NCBI GenBank assembly: GCA_948146395.1
Contig: OX411551.1
Location: 64,189,346 to 64,253,345, forward strand
From: Fragum whitleyi
Lineage: Eukaryota; Mollusca; Bivalvia; Cardiida; Cardiidae
Direction: 5' to 3'
Length of the DNA: 64,000 nt
The notes under the pieces are model-generated. The model was given only the letters and a program-made list of their open reading frames with translations. It was not told the origin of the DNA and made no database searches. Numbering within the stretch: the stretch's first letter is position 1; each line of letters opens with the position of its first letter. The translations under genes and the position numbers were made by a program. Shown one piece after another: positions 31,161 through 43,256 of this stretch.

Positions 31161-31904
31161 GGCTCCTAAATATCAGAACCCAGCATTCTCTGTTTGCTTA
31201 TGACACCAGTAGAATTTATCAGTTCTTAAAAGCCTGCCTGATACGGGACACAAACTGATGGCTAGAACATCTGAAACGCTGAAACGCATCTTATGTGCTC
31301 ATCCAACAATATCTCAGAAATTAATGCAGCTTCGTTTTCCTGTTTTGTAAAAAAAAGCTTGTGTGTTAATGTTCTGACTTGTAATCAAATCTCATCTTGA
31401 CAAATCTTATATTGACACATCAATGACAGACTTCATGAAATAATGCCATCTCACTGACATGTCTTATTAAAACAATGCCAGACTTATTAAGCACATGAAT
31501 ACAGGTCTGAGTGACTGGCAAAATCAAGACAGGCCAATTAACATTTCAGAATAGTATTCAGGTATTCCAGTAGTTTTTTTTCCAATTTATAGCAATGTTT
31601 CAAAATGCCATTAGTTAAATTTGCTTAAAGTTTGATTGATCATTTATGAGCATTCTCCTGATGTAAAAAAACTAAATTTTGAGAACATTTTATTTTGATG
31701 CACATTTTGTTTCAAAATCAAAGTACGGTATTCTTGCAATATAATATGTGTGACAAAGAAGTTCTAACTTACAATAAGGCAGAAGACATAACAATAAACA
31801 TGCCTGCAACGATGATTGAAATGTTTATCAAAGGTCATGAATTTATCCAACTGTTTGCATTTTTGTTTATTCATCATCACTTACCCATCAAGATGATTTA
31901 ATAT

Positions 31905-32290
31905 TTAAAGAGGGCTCGTATTTGACCCGTAAACCAGGGTTTGACCCAAAAAATCTGAAATATCTTCATTTGACCCCTAGAAATTTCTCCCAAGGGGGTC
32001 ATTTTGACCCCCTTTTGAGAAATTATTAATGGTCAAAATCATGGTTTTATACCTAAGATTTTTACACATTCTACTATCTAAAGTTTTACAAATTAATTAC
32101 CTACTTCATATCATTACAATAAACAGGTAAAGTGACTCTTAAATGTGCAAAATTCTACTTATGATTTGCCTTTTCTGTAGTTTTGACCCCTTTAAAATCA
32201 GTTTTGACCCCTTGAATTTCTAACGTGTGGAGTAGATGACTCTTCAATATCAAAAACCATCACAAGCCTTGTAAAATGTAAGATTCTAGT
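31905..32290. repeat. Repeat with TTTGACCC words, copy 1
   Basis: GTAAACCAGGGTTTGACCC, GGGGTCATTTTGACCC and later TTTTGACCCC blocks recur in the same order at 32875-33260. Ends not resolved; possibly an old transposon. Confidence 0.6.
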
Positions 32291-32372
32291 TTACATTTTG
32301 TGAACAATTGAAGTTCTTAAATTTGTTAACTGTTTGGATCAAATAACAAGACATTTTCCCTTCAGTTTGGGA

Positions 32373-32735
32373 CCAAGCCTGCTAAGCTCAGTTGGTAACA
32401 CATTGGGTTGTCCATCTTGGGGTTGTAAGTTTGAACCTTGGCTCTGTCAGCTTTCAGCTGACATTTTACAAGAGTCATAATGTCATACATCTGTCATTGT
32501 CACCCAAAATGGGCCAATAATCATTTGCGATAGAAATGGGATGGGCAGCTGCTGGCTCTCTACTACACCGATGGTTTGATCATAATATCCCTAAATGGTA
32601 TAGCAGCTGAATGTTGGGAAAGGGCGTACTGACATTGGTAGTATGGGCTCAAGATATACCAGAAATCTATTGTAAGGTATTCCAGGCAATGTGACTATAA
32701 ACTCTTTAAAAGCAGCATTGAACCCATTCAAAAAA
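32373..32735 (+). mobile_element. tRNA-headed SINE
   Basis: GCTAAGCTCAGTTGGTAAC and GGTTGTAAGTTTGAACC form the head. The body ends with AGATATACCAGAAATCTATTG, matching the copies at 43.8 and 51.5 kb. Confidence 0.72.
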
Positions 32736-32874
32736 TTTCTATCACTAGTTATGAAGGCTTTATGCTGAGCCCAGTTGGTTCAATGGGCAATGTGTTTGGC
32801 TAGGGTCTTCTGACTTGAACGAAACAGGGTCCAAAGTTTAATAGTTTCTTTTGAGAAATTGCGTACTAACTCAG

Positions 32875-33260
32875 GGTTCATGTTTGACCCTTAAACCAGG
32901 GTTTTGACCCTCAAAAATTTGAAAATACTTTATTTTGATCCCTATATTTTGTTTCAGGAGGGGTCATTTTGACCCTTTAATCTTTCAGAATTGCATTTCA
33001 AAACTGCTGCAAATTTTGAATTTATTAGAAATGATTATTTCCTGCATATCTTTATCAGAGATTCATATTCATAAGGATATCTTATAAAGATTATGAAGGT
33101 GAAATTGAAGTTCATCAACAAAACCATAAAATATCATCCTATTATATCCACTCATTTTACTGTTTTGACCCATTCAACAGCAGTTTTGATCCCTAGAAAT
33201 TACAGTTAAGGAGTCAATGATTCCTGAATTTGAAAAGCTAGCACAAGCCTTTCTTTCTTA
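32875..33260. repeat. Repeat with TTTGACCC words, copy 2
   Basis: See copy 1 (31905-32290). The copies differ enough to be old. Confidence 0.6.
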
Positions 33261-33346
33261 ATTATAAGAAGACAGTGGTGGTGTTGAATTTCTTGATTGG
33301 GTGGGAAACGGTTAAATAAGTAAATGGGATAAAAATCAATTTGAAA

Positions 33347-34499
33347 ATAGTCAGCCTGAAGTCACTGCAATATTATGCACTATGTTTGAAGTTGTTTTCT
33401 ATACAAAATTTGAGAAAGGTATGCTCAGTTTGAAGGCTTCTTGTGGCTCTAGTCAGGGTTTGACACTAACTTCTGTGAGTAAAGGGCAGCCTAGTGAACT
33501 ACCAACTGATGAAATCAAGGAGTCCAGGCTAAAAGTAGAGTCTGAATTTTGTTCTGGTGAGGGAGTATTGTGGAAAAAAGAAATTGCTTGTTACAAGCAA
33601 TTCCTTCTTTTCCACAATAGTTCCCACATATTCAATTTATTTGTCAAATCATTTTTATACTTTACAGGGGTGTAAAATTCCACTTGTCCGCTCGTATTGA
33701 CGAGTAATACTTGGCTTCGGGCAAGTAAAAAAATGATAAGCTCGTCCTACTGGACGAGTGCTTTTTCAACAAGAAAGATTTATATTTGTCATCCAAAACT
33801 CAAAAGTACAGGTAATTGTCGCTTCTTTCCAAAACAAAAGTAAAATTGGAGTTCCTGAGTTTCTGACGGATGTTTATTTCTTTCACGCATACGCATATTT
33901 GTAAGTGCGTGACGGGTTCTCTGTACACAGCGTATTTTAAAGTGGGAACTCAGTCTGATTTGCTCTACAATTAAGGTACCAGGTAACCCAGTCAATTGAT
34001 TGTAAAAATAAGCACGTAACACGGTCTACATTGTTACATTGTTTATTTCATCACCGCTAGTTTTCGTCTGTCATCTAAGTCTGAAACTTAGGACGAGTGA
34101 TGTTGTTATAAGGATGAGTAACTTTTTCCATCAACTGGTCCTACAGTACGAGTCGACAAAGGAAAAATTTTACACCCCTGCTTTAAATTCAGCCTGAAGT
34201 CACTGCAATATTATGCACACTATTTAACTTGTTTTGAATACAAATTAGGTGAAAAGGATGCTGGGTTTGATGGCTGAATCAGGCTCTGGTTAGGGTTTGA
34301 CACTTATTTCTGTGAGACAAGCGGAGTACCAACTGATGAAATCAAGGAGTCGAGGCTAAAAGTAGAGAGTCCAAAATTTGTTCCGGTGAGGGAGTATAGT
34401 GGAAAAAAGAATTTGCTTGTTACAAGCAATTTCTTCTTTTCCACAATAGTTCCCACATATTCAATTTATTTGTCATATCATTCTTATATAAAATCAAGG
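33347..34499. repeat. Direct duplication of about 310 bp around a TIR element
   Basis: 33347-33664 and 34188-34499 share CAGCCTGAAGTCACTGCAAT, GATGAAATCAAGGAGTC and the hairpin GAAATTGCTTGTTACAAGC. The intervening 516 bp is the CAGGGGTGT element. Confidence 0.82.
33665..34180. mobile_element. CAGGGGTGT TIR element, 5 bp duplication CTTTA
   Basis: The ends CAGGGGTGTAAAATT...AATTTTACACCCCTG are flanked by CTTTA (33660-33664, 34181-34185). It holds several GACGAGT words and no transposase. It resembles hAT-type ends, but the duplication is 5 bp. Confidence 0.85.
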
Positions 34500-34969
34500 G
34501 AGCCCATTGGCCTGCCAGATTGGCAAAATCCTAGAGTCCTGTCTGATTCCCTTTAGTGTCGCCGTCGAAATCTGCTGGTTTGGAAACTGTTTGAGCAAAG
34601 AGTGAAAAATGAAGTGATGTTTCAGCCTTGCCTGAATGCAGTGGGATGGCTGTTTGAAGGCAGAATGAATTATTGATTTCGTACTCCAAGAATCCTTGAT
34701 GGTAATCAAAAATCTATTTCCATAAATCAGCCTAAATGAGGCCTGGTCAACACCATTGGTATTTAGTCTATTGCTTCTCTCCTTGTAGATCCTGGTGGGA
34801 TTATAGATGGATAGCTTTAGTATTTACCGGTATAATACTTTTTCAATTAAAGTCAAGAGTTTGATTTTTAATGCTGCATCCAGTCCTACCATTAGGACCC
34901 TGTTGTATTTATTAGAGCACCATTTTATATTGACTGTTTGACATGTATAACACAGCTTATTGTTTGTAT

Positions 34970-35145
34970 TGATTAGAAAACATTGTTTCTTAATCAAGAA
35001 AATGCTGGGTTCCAGCATTTTCTTCTAAATAAAAACTATATCTTCTAAACTCTATCTATTCAATTTTTTGAGGACAAGTTCATTCATACTTTACTTGTCA
35101 AAGGACGATGGAAGAGTGGAGAAAATCCATATTTCCACACCCATG
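34970..35145. mobile_element. Right-end fragment of the CAGGGGTGT family
   Basis: AGAAAATGCTGGGTTCCAGC, then GGACAAGTTCATT and TTTCCACACCCATGG, parallel 26195-26329. The left end is missing. Confidence 0.55.
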
Positions 35146-35675
35146 GTCTATCTGTATAGTAATTGAGGTCATAAATAGATATCAAAAGAATAACAAAAAT
35201 ATATGTATTGTTTTCTTAAACAAATTCTGCCTCAAAGTTAACTCCTCTCCCCAAGATATAAAGAAAAAAAGGAAGGTTGAAAAAATTTATCATAGAATGA
35301 GAAAAAGGAGTGTAACAGGCATAATTAAAGAAAAATCAAGATAGAAAAGAAAGGTTGGATTAGTTATAAGATGTAAAGTGTGTATTTGGCTTCTGCATTC
35401 ATGCTGAAAAAAGTAGATTGCTGATGTTGAGTGGATTTGGAGAAAAAATACAGTGCAGACATTGGATTAGTGTGCAACTCATTTAAAATTGATTATTGGT
35501 TAATTGATTTTTAATTGATGAAACATTTTTACGTTCTAAAGATCTTTGATGTTGAGCTAGGGCTAATTATCAGATGTTGGATTGGGAAAGAAAAGAAATC
35601 AGACCTTTTTTTTCAACTGAAATTACATGCAAGTTTTATGAATCTCTGTCCATTCAGTAATATGTATATTATAAG

Positions 35676-35916
35676 GGCCCTAGGTTATAATACTTTTCTC
35701 AGGCTCAACTGAGAATTTTCTCAAATTTTAAATTTAGATAAATGTATGAACAAAGAAGATAATATTAATTAGTTGTTATTTATAACAACTTATTTATATT
35801 ATCTTTTATGTTAATACATTAAAATGACTTTTAAAACAGAAGTACAACTTTAATCTCAAATTGAAATTTGAGAAAATTTTGACTTGAGAATTAAAAAAAT
35901 TTATAACCTCTGGCCA
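35676..35916. mobile_element. Foldback MITE (TTATAACCTCGGGCCC family), copy 1
   Basis: GGTTATAATACTTTTCTCAG...GAGAATTTTCTCAAA faces TTTGAGAAAATTTTGAC...TTATAACCTCTGG around a TTGTTATTTATAACAA centre. Relatives are at about 36645-37040 and 50957-51198. Confidence 0.78.
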
Positions 35917-35977
35917 AGATTGACAATAACATTGAGTAAATATTCTTTTCAGGGAAATAGTTCTTGATGCATTTTTA

Positions 35978-36625
35978 GCTCAAATGTGTATACAACTTGC
36001 TCAAAGTGAGCTTTTGTGATCAAGTTGTCCATTTTGCATCCTCAGCAAGTCCTTAAATATCTTTTCTGATAAGCAGAAACACTTATAAGTTTAGGGACCA
36101 AGTCTGAAAATATGTTCTTAAAATGTTGGTCGACCCAGTCCCTATTATATGGGTGTGGCAGGGTGAGGCTTATTTTGACTTTGAAATTATCAAACATCTT
36201 TTCCTCCCGAACCATTGAGTTAATTTCAACCCAACTTGAACTTAACCCTTGTCATGCTGAATAAATTGTGGCTAAAAATTTTCACCCAAATCAAAGGGCA
36301 AAAGGCACTGGAAGTCAAAACTGTAGATCAATTTTTATTCGAAAAACTAAATCTATTCACAATTCCGGTTGGAAAGTGAGAAACAGGTGGTGTAGACTAA
36401 CCTCAGACTGCACATATGTGCAGGCTGATGTTTGTCTACAGCTCATGCCAAAGCAGGAATATTCCGGGATCAGCATGACAAGGGTTAATACTCCCTTACT
36501 AGGATTACTCTTCTGAAAACTTGTTTGTGACGTTTGGATTGTACATGAACACCATCAAATATTGACATGGAAGGGTAGGGCTTAATTTCAGGGCCTTCTC
36601 TAGGTCCTCTTGTTATACAAATTAT
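35978..36625 (-). mobile_element. HINE copy, minus orientation, with a TTAA MITE inside
   Basis: It runs from TTTTTAGCTCA (3' end complement, 35978) to AGGTCCTCTTGTTATAC (5' signature complement, about 36612). The core unit TTTTCCTCCCGAACCATTGA is split by the MITE at 36246-36484. Confidence 0.72.
36246..36484. mobile_element. TTAA MITE with CCCTTGTCATGCTGAA ends, copy 1
   Basis: TTAA at 36242-36245 and 36485-36488 flanks CCCTTGTCATGCTGAATAAA...ATCAGCATGACAAGGG, piggyBac-like. The interior has ACATATGTGCAGGCTGATG and AAAGCAGGAATATTCCGGG. Other copies: 51964-52203 and 52623-52863, plus fragments near 4430, 9450, 38330, 41480 and 49465. Confidence 0.85.
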
Positions 36626-36644
36626 GTCCCTTTTGGCCTATAGG

Positions 36645-37040
36645 CCCGAGTTCATAAAGCATAAGGCTTTACTCTCTCTAAGCTAAATTTTTTCAAATTT
36701 TAAAATGAGGTTAATTTAGTAAAATTTATACTGATTTATTTTAGTCTGATTGCAACGAAAGCTTAAGCTTATAGAGTTGCTCTTGAACACTAAATCCTGA
36801 TGTTTTCATGTCCCTTATGGAGGGGCATTTGGTTTTAAACCCACCGCTATTCTACAATTCAACTTTAGATTAGAGCTGTTATTCTGTCGCAATACTTTTA
36901 CAAAATTAAAGTAAGAACAGTAAGGTGTTATAAATAACAACTTATTTATGTTATCTTTTATGTTCATACATTTATTTGAATTTTAAGTTTGAGAAAATTC
37001 TCAGTTGAGCATGAAAAAGGTCTTATAACCTCTGGCCCTC
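36645..37040. mobile_element. Foldback MITE (TTATAACCTCGGGCCC family), copy 2
   Basis: The right arm TTTGAGAAAATTCTCAGTTG...TTATAACCTCTGGCCC is clear, as is the TAACAACTTATTTATG centre. The left arm is more decayed. Confidence 0.6.
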
Positions 37041-37099
37041 TGGGTTTTCACTATCAAGGACCTGCAGCCAATCATTGCATCCATGATCAGCGCTAAATG

Positions 37100-38660
37100 G
37101 TGCTCTTGTTTTTTGACATAATGTTAAAAGGATATTGCAATTGGATAACAATAATATGATGATGTTTTAGATATATCAAGTATTGGTACTTGACTTTGTT
37201 CAAGTAGTTCTGGGGATAAACATTACTTCCTCCCAAGCCGTAAAGCCGATTTGAAAAAAAATCTCATCACTGCTTAAGGAAAAAGATGAAGAAGGGTCCA
37301 GCCCTCTAAATTAAGGCCTTTGGATTATTGGCTTGGCCTCTTAACTTTTGGATAAAATACCCATACCCCTAATGTACAGAATACAGAAATTGGTAGTCTG
37401 GAAGCTCTTCTGAAGTCAAAGTTGCCAGTCTTTTTCTCTGCTCCTGTTGTATTGCTACAATTTGAAACTTTATTTACCGGGGTTAATATTAAAGAATGGA
37501 CACGTAATAGTTCAGCAATGTGACTGAAGCAATGAACTTAACAGTGTTAACCGAGGTTTCCTAATGATTTTCATTAGGAAACCTTGGTCAACATTGTGAA
37601 AGATCATGCGTTTCGAAATGTTACGGAACTATTACGGGTCCACTACCTTAAACATGAATAGTGTAACACTAAGCATAAGTGTGAAAGTGATGTTAAGAAT
37701 ATTTGAAACTTTCCCAGTAATTAAGAGATCATTTTCTTGATGAGTTAACAACAGATGGGTTCTAATGGGGTTACCATGGTTTATATAATTAGGGGATCTG
37801 TCATGTGAAAAAGGACCAGAAAATTCAAATACAGGGAGGTGTTAGCGATTAAAGCCTTAAATATTTCGAAATTATAGCACAAACCATATATGGTGTTTGT
37901 ACTCACAAGTCTTGTTGAGACAATTCAAATGAGTACCAACAACATGGGGGTTAAATGGGTAATAAAGATTTTACATAGGCTAAATACTCCCTCTTATCTG
38001 TACATCTGAATACTTACATAAGCCCTATATTGTGGGAATTTGCAACATTGTAAAGTTTTGTTGAGCAATAACCATTTCAGATTAAATCTCCTATCGATTA
38101 GCCCTGGGCTTTGCTGAAGTGTCAACTGAATATTCTGGATGTAGATTGGTCATTCTACCTTGCAGCATACATTCCAGTGTTTTTCCAAGCTCTTTTGTGC
38201 ATGCCAGGGTTGTTAAAAAAAAGTTAGCGAGGAAAGGATTTAATTCCATGTCTTGCCTCCTTGGTTCTCTTAGAATAAGCATCTATGTCATAGGACTGTT
38301 TGTTATGCTGGCATTAGTTCTCGTCACACTGAACCCGGAATATTCTTGCTTTGGTTGATGATATAAATAAAGATCAGGCTGTACATATGTGCAGTCTGAT
38401 CTTAGCCTGCACCAAGATAAAAAATGTTAAAAAAGAAACATCACAAATATTGCATTCACTGCTTTTGGCACTAAAATTTTATGCAATTTTGAAAAGATTT
38501 ATTTTCAGCCTGATTTAGGTTAACACATTTAGGATTTACCATGGGAAAAGACATTACTTGAAATCTTGATCTTGTGAGATCTGGATTGACTCATTGAGTC
38601 TGGGACTGGTGGTTTGAGCTCAGTCAAAAAGACGATATGTTGTGCAGCCATTAGTGCTAA
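37100..38660. other. Mixed repeat fragments, no gene seen
   Basis: It contains a GCACCATTT HINE-like end (37085-37115), one core-unit scrap (37225-37270), the foldback at 37489-37651 and part of the AAAGCAGGAATATT family (38330-38410). The open frame at 38119-38358 is not recognisable. Confidence 0.4.
37489..37651. mobile_element. TTAA foldback MITE (GGTAGTGGACCCG), copy 1
   Basis: TTAA at both ends. The right TIR is CGGGTCCACTACC and the left is decayed. The centre is a hairpin GGTTTCCTAATGATTTTCAT with its complement. Copies: 41743-41890, 43257-43431 and 52966-53148. Confidence 0.82.
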
Positions 38661-38667
38661 CCCTACA

Positions 38668-39196
38668 GAAAAAAAGCAGTGGTATTCCACTGGTATTCAA
38701 GTGGTATTCCACTGGAATTCCACCGGTAAATTTCGCCGGCATTCGACTGGTAAAGCCACTGGTCATTCCAGTGCATTACCATTGGAAATTCCATTGGAAT
38801 GCCACTGACTTTACCACTGGTAAATTTCGCTGGCATTCCACTGGAATTACCAGCGGCATTCAAATGAAATTCCACTGGTGTTCCAGTGATATGCCACCGA
38901 CTGTACCACTGGTAAATTTCGCTGGCATTCCACTGGAATTACCAGCGGCATTCCACTGGAATTCCAGTGATATGCCATTGACTGTACCACTGGTAAATTT
39001 CGCTGGCATTCCACTGGAATTACCAGCGGCATTCCACTGGAATTCCACTGGTGTTCCAGTGATATGCCACTGACTGTACCACTGGTAAATTTCTCTGGCA
39101 TTCCACTGGAATTACCAGCAGCATTCAAATGAAATTCCACTGGTGTTCCAGTGATATGCCACTGACTGCACCACTGGTAAATTCTATTAAAAATAC
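38668..39196. repeat. Self-complementary minisatellite (TTCCACTGGAAT/CCAGTGG)
   Basis: Dozens of ATTCCACTGGAATTCCACTGG-type words read the same on both strands. A higher-order unit of about 90 bp (TGTACCACTGGTAAATTTCG... to ...CCAGTGATATGCCACTGA) repeats four times (about 38810-39170). Long ORFs on both strands (up to 143 codons) are products of the repeat. Confidence 0.9.
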
Positions 39197-39639
39197 TACT
39201 GGTATCTTAGAGAGAAAGGGACTGGGTACGCTACCCTTCGAGCACTCTATTAAATTATGGTTGTAGGGTTCTGTAAAATGCTTATATTTCAAAATCGAGT
39301 CATTCAAATCTCCTGACATCTTGCATACCAGAAGAAACATATGATAACAGATTCTGTTCAAAATTTAAAGCCTTAGTGTTGTAAGACAAGGGTAGAGCAA
39401 TAACTTTAGTAAGACAAATTAGAGTGAAAAAACAGTAAAAACAGCTATTCGGATCAAGGCATTTATCAGAGAACTATTCAGATATGATACAACATTTGAT
39501 TTAGACATTTCAGATTTATTGGATCAGAAAACTAAGGCTGAATTATTGCTGAATGGTTGAATTTTGTCTGAAATTGGGACAATCCAGACAAAATCCAGAC
39601 TTATAAGACAATTTTTAGAATTCAATTCAGCCATTAAGA

Positions 39640-39870
39640 TCAGTCATTGTTTTTCATTGGATCAAAATTCCTTAGACAACTTAGGCAGAAGGTCACCAAA
39701 GGATCATTCCTGTATCGTTTGGTTAAAATTCATCTAGTAGTTTCCGAGGAGAAGATTTTTAAAGAAAAAGTTTTCACACAGATGGACGCACTACAGACAC
39801 AGTGTTATGACAAAATTGACACAGTACCATGACAAAAGCCATAGTGGCCTTCAGCCAGTGGAGCTAAAAA
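39640..39870 (+). mobile_element. 3' fragment of the CTAGAAAGCCA HINE family
   Basis: GGATCATTCCTGT, GAGGAGAAGATTTTTAAAGA, ACACAGTG and the hairpin AGCCATAGTGGC...GCCAGTGGAGCTAAAAA match the last unit and 3' end of the copy at 19.1-20.3 kb. Confidence 0.78.
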
Positions 39871-39879
39871 TGATAATTC

Positions 39880-41460
39880 AATTAAGAATTTCCTACTTAA
39901 ATATGTTCTTATCACAAAGTTGTTATATCACAAAGTAGTTGTAAAAATTGAATAAGTCCTTAAACAGGTTGCAGCTTTTGGAATAAAAATTTGGTAAGGG
40001 GCACATAGAACTTACAAGAGCCGATGCCCTGAGCAATACTTCAAAATGTAGTGATTCAAAGTTGTTGAGAAAAATGTATCAAGATTTTGGCAGACCTTAA
40101 TTTAATAAGTCATACAAATAACCTTGAGCTAAACCACCAAGTCACATGGATCAAATTGTTGTGATTCATACTTATATTTTAATTGTAACCAATTCTACTT
40201 TTTTTCAGATGACAAGCACAATGTCAAGGACTTTAAGATGATTTTAAAATCATAAAAAAAATAAATTCTTATGGAGATCATTTTTAATTACTTTTACTTT
40301 TTTCCAAATTATCAAACTAACTCTCTTTCTCATATGTCAGAGAACCTTTGACAAAATCATTCCTGCATTACAAGTGCTGTGGCAATAAAACAAATATGTG
40401 AGCAGAAACTCGCTGAGTAAACCCCTGCATTCAGAAACATTGAATTTAAGTTCTAATATTATTTGATACAGCAGTATTCAGGAGGTAAAGTATAGGACTT
40501 CAAGTAAACCATGCCAAGTTTAAAATTGCTGTGTTTCAATGCAACTAAAAAATGGAATGAAAAATTCTTTTTTGACCATGTTATTTCACATAGGAGAAAG
40601 CAGATTGAATAGGTAAGTGGCATAACCCTGAGGTATTTGTGATGTTTCAAAATGCTGTGCCTAACAATTCTTGAGAAAAACGCAAGGTAAAATTTACAAT
40701 TGACCATGATATGTCCAAAAACAAGACACAATTGACCAGGTTGTGTCCAAATATAAACAATGTTGTAGGATTTTATAAGTGATGTAACAAGCCTTTTTTG
40801 GCTATGTCACACATATAAAGTTGTTGGGATTCATAGTTTTTGAGAAAATGCAAAAACATATTTACATTTGGAACATGCTATGTCCCAAGAAGAAATTAGA
40901 TATGAAAGACAAAAAGTTACAGATCTGTTATTTCTTCTTCATATTTTATCTGATTTAATTATTTCAATTTTCTATTTTCAGATGACAGATCCAACTTATT
41001 CCAGTTTCAAAATTAAAAAAAAATCTTTTGTATGGATTTGTCTTCATCACTTATCCTTTCCAAAGAACAATAAGGCTTTTTACAAAACAAAGGAAGTAAC
41101 TACATCGTAGAATGGTTGTCTGAGGACAACAGTCTTGTTGGGGACAACAGTAGAGCCTTTGACAAACAATAGACCCTGAAATAACACCCTGACCTTTTAC
41201 CTAAAGCCATAAATACTCATTCAATAGCACTTCTACACCTTAAAGTGTGCCAATTTTTTTCCAAATCAACCAATAAAATTTATTGAATAAATGTAAATGT
41301 TATGCTGCAGACAAAATTTTAACCTTTATGTTCATTGTGAGCAGACCTTGACCTTTCAAATTTTTCATTTTTTTCCCAATGGTGATTGATTAATCTGCTC
41401 ATTTTGGGGAACTAATGTGTGAAATTTCAATGTCTTGCTTGCCGCAAGCGGGGTCAACAA
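39880..41460. other. AT-rich weak repeats, no gene seen
   Basis: Diverged units of about 140 bp share GTTGTGATTCATA, TGAGAAAA and ACCATGTTATGTCC, resembling a decayed HINE core array. No terminal signature is left. ORFs are unconvincing. Confidence 0.4.
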
Positions 41461-41742
41461 AAATCAGGTTATATAGACTAAGATCAGACTACACATATAT
41501 GCAGGTTGATCCTTTTCTATACCCTCTGCCTTAGCAGGAATATTTTGGGTTCAGCATTACAAGTATACTGAGAAGAGTGCAACAAAATATTTACATTCCA
41601 TCATGTTACATCCCAAAATACTTGTTCTTAAAACAGAAAGTAGAAATCAAATGGACTTTAATATAGTAACCAACAAAAAGAACCCTGAATTGCTACACAA
41701 TGCCAAGTTTCATGTTCCTATGATTCATAGTTGCTGACATAG

Positions 41743-41890
41743 TTAATAGTTCCACAACATTTCAGAACTAATGATCTTTTACAGTGTTGACCCAGGTTTC
41801 CTTATGCAAGTATTAGAAAATCTTGGTTAACACTGTTTAAGTTCATTACTTCCAACACCTTGCTGAAGTATATCAGGTCCTCTACCTTAA
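41743..41890. mobile_element. TTAA foldback MITE (GGTAGTGGACCCG), copy 2
   Basis: The centre hairpin CCAGGTTTCCTTATG... and the right end CTCTACCTTAA are kept; the left end is decayed. Confidence 0.65.
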
Positions 41891-41921
41891 GCCACCACTG
41901 AATGGACCACTCTTAGGATAT

Positions 41922-41996
41922 TGATGGCTCAGCTCAAAAAAGTTGTAACTCCCTATATGTTTATAGGGAGTTAACACTGTTTTCCACTGAGCCATT
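41922..41996. repeat. Foldback element (TGGCTCAG family), copy 2
   Basis: ATGGCTCAGCTCAAAAAAGT...CTCCCTATATG faces TTATAGGGAGTTA...CTGAGCCAT. Same design as 6844-6917. Confidence 0.8.
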
Positions 41997-42467
41997 GATA
42001 TGTTTTGTTTCAAAATAGTATTAGTTTTTAATAGTATTAATCAAATTTGTATGTAATTTCAAATTTCTCATTTAGTCCTTTGTTGTCAAAACTCAATAGA
42101 ATCGTCTCAATGACGATTCAAGGAAGTTTTTACAACATACAATTCATTTATAATAGTTTTGAGACTAATAATATCTACTTTGTAAGATATGTTGATTTTT
42201 AGAAATGCTATAGCTTTCTAGAGGAGGTTGCCTGAGCAAGATGGACTGTATTGAATTCATTATCTAAACCCCATGTTTTTGGTACTCATTCCAATTGTCT
42301 CCAAAAAACTATTCTAATGATTACTCACAACATAGTGTTGTTCACAGTTCTTCAGATAATATGATCTTGTCACATTTACCTATCCTATCTAAAACAAGAC
42401 TTCTTTTTTGTTCCCAACTCCAAAAAAATGTCTTTCTATGATACATTTGCTGTTGGTTACGGAATAA

Positions 42468-42768
42468 CAAGAGCACCGCCTACATTGCCTACGCTCGGCT
42501 GTTGAGTGCTGGATGGTGGGAAAAAAATCTCAGTCAAAAAAGGAGCATAATTTGTTCAAAATGCATCTAGAGTTATCCCCCTTGAAAGTATAGGTTGCTC
42601 TTTTGATGGTGAACATGAATGAACATGTGTGCCAAGTTTCAAGTAAATGCTTTCAGTAGAACCAGAGATATCACAAAATGTCAAAGTTTTGGCACGACGA
42701 CAATGACAACACGAAGGCTATAGCAATACCTCGGGTTTTCTCCAAAAACAGTCAAGCTAAAAATGTTG
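42468..42768 (+). mobile_element. Short non-autonomous element AACAAGAGCACCGCC...GCTAAAAATG
   Basis: The 5' signature AACAAGAGCACCGCCTAC recurs inverted at about 37105, 47505 and 49385. The 3' part has GGCACGACGACAATGACAAC, a weak hairpin and AAGCTAAAAATG, so it fits the same Helitron-like class without a core array. Confidence 0.6.
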
Positions 42769-43256
42769 CATTTCAAATATGGTATACAATCTATTTCAAA
42801 TAAATGTTTTTATGGCCTTTTTTGTAACCCTTAAGTATTTAAGTTCTGCTGTTTTAAACAAAAATTCAAGCTATTATGATGACCTGTCTGCTGGTGTAGT
42901 TGTAGGATGTTAATTTTGGTTATTTCTCACTGATTGAAGATAGTTTTGTAAAACTTGGCATGTTTGTTCACTATAAAAATTGATGATAATGTGCAGCCGA
43001 GTATGGCATCTGTTTGTGTTGCTCTTGTTTGCTTTGGCTTTCACTGCTACCGTTACTCTTGTTGAAATTCAAAGGCCAAGCTCCTCTCTCATAAAAGGAT
43101 GACACTAGCTTTACAGGATTGCTACCTTAGTATGGCACCTCAGATGGCTAATATTGGTTTAACAATCAAATATAGACTGGAAACTAGTTACATTTTCCTT
43201 TCTCCAGTATTCTGCAAATAAACAAAAATTCGACTTCATGATGATGGGTGTCATAT

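Larger units (their letters stand above)
29930..31330 (+). pseudogene. LINE reverse transcriptase remains, split by two insertions
   Basis: The first part (29970-30128) encodes DFSKAFDWVPHRRLL and WIASFLQDRTQKV of the RT fingers/palm. After an 805 bp TIR insertion the frame resumes with SGVPQGSVLGPLLFLLFIID (30960-31025). After a SINE-like stretch (about 31030-31150), SLFAYDTSRIYQFL follows with Y in place of the first catalytic D of ADD. There are several stops, so it is a dead copy. Confidence 0.88.

Noticed and set aside
38642..39140. Long ORFs on both strands (143 and 97 codons) with repeating W-N-S-T-G-I-P motifs as a repeat protein
   Set aside because: They come from a self-complementary minisatellite and occur on both strands and in several frames; no start context, splice site or conserved domain.
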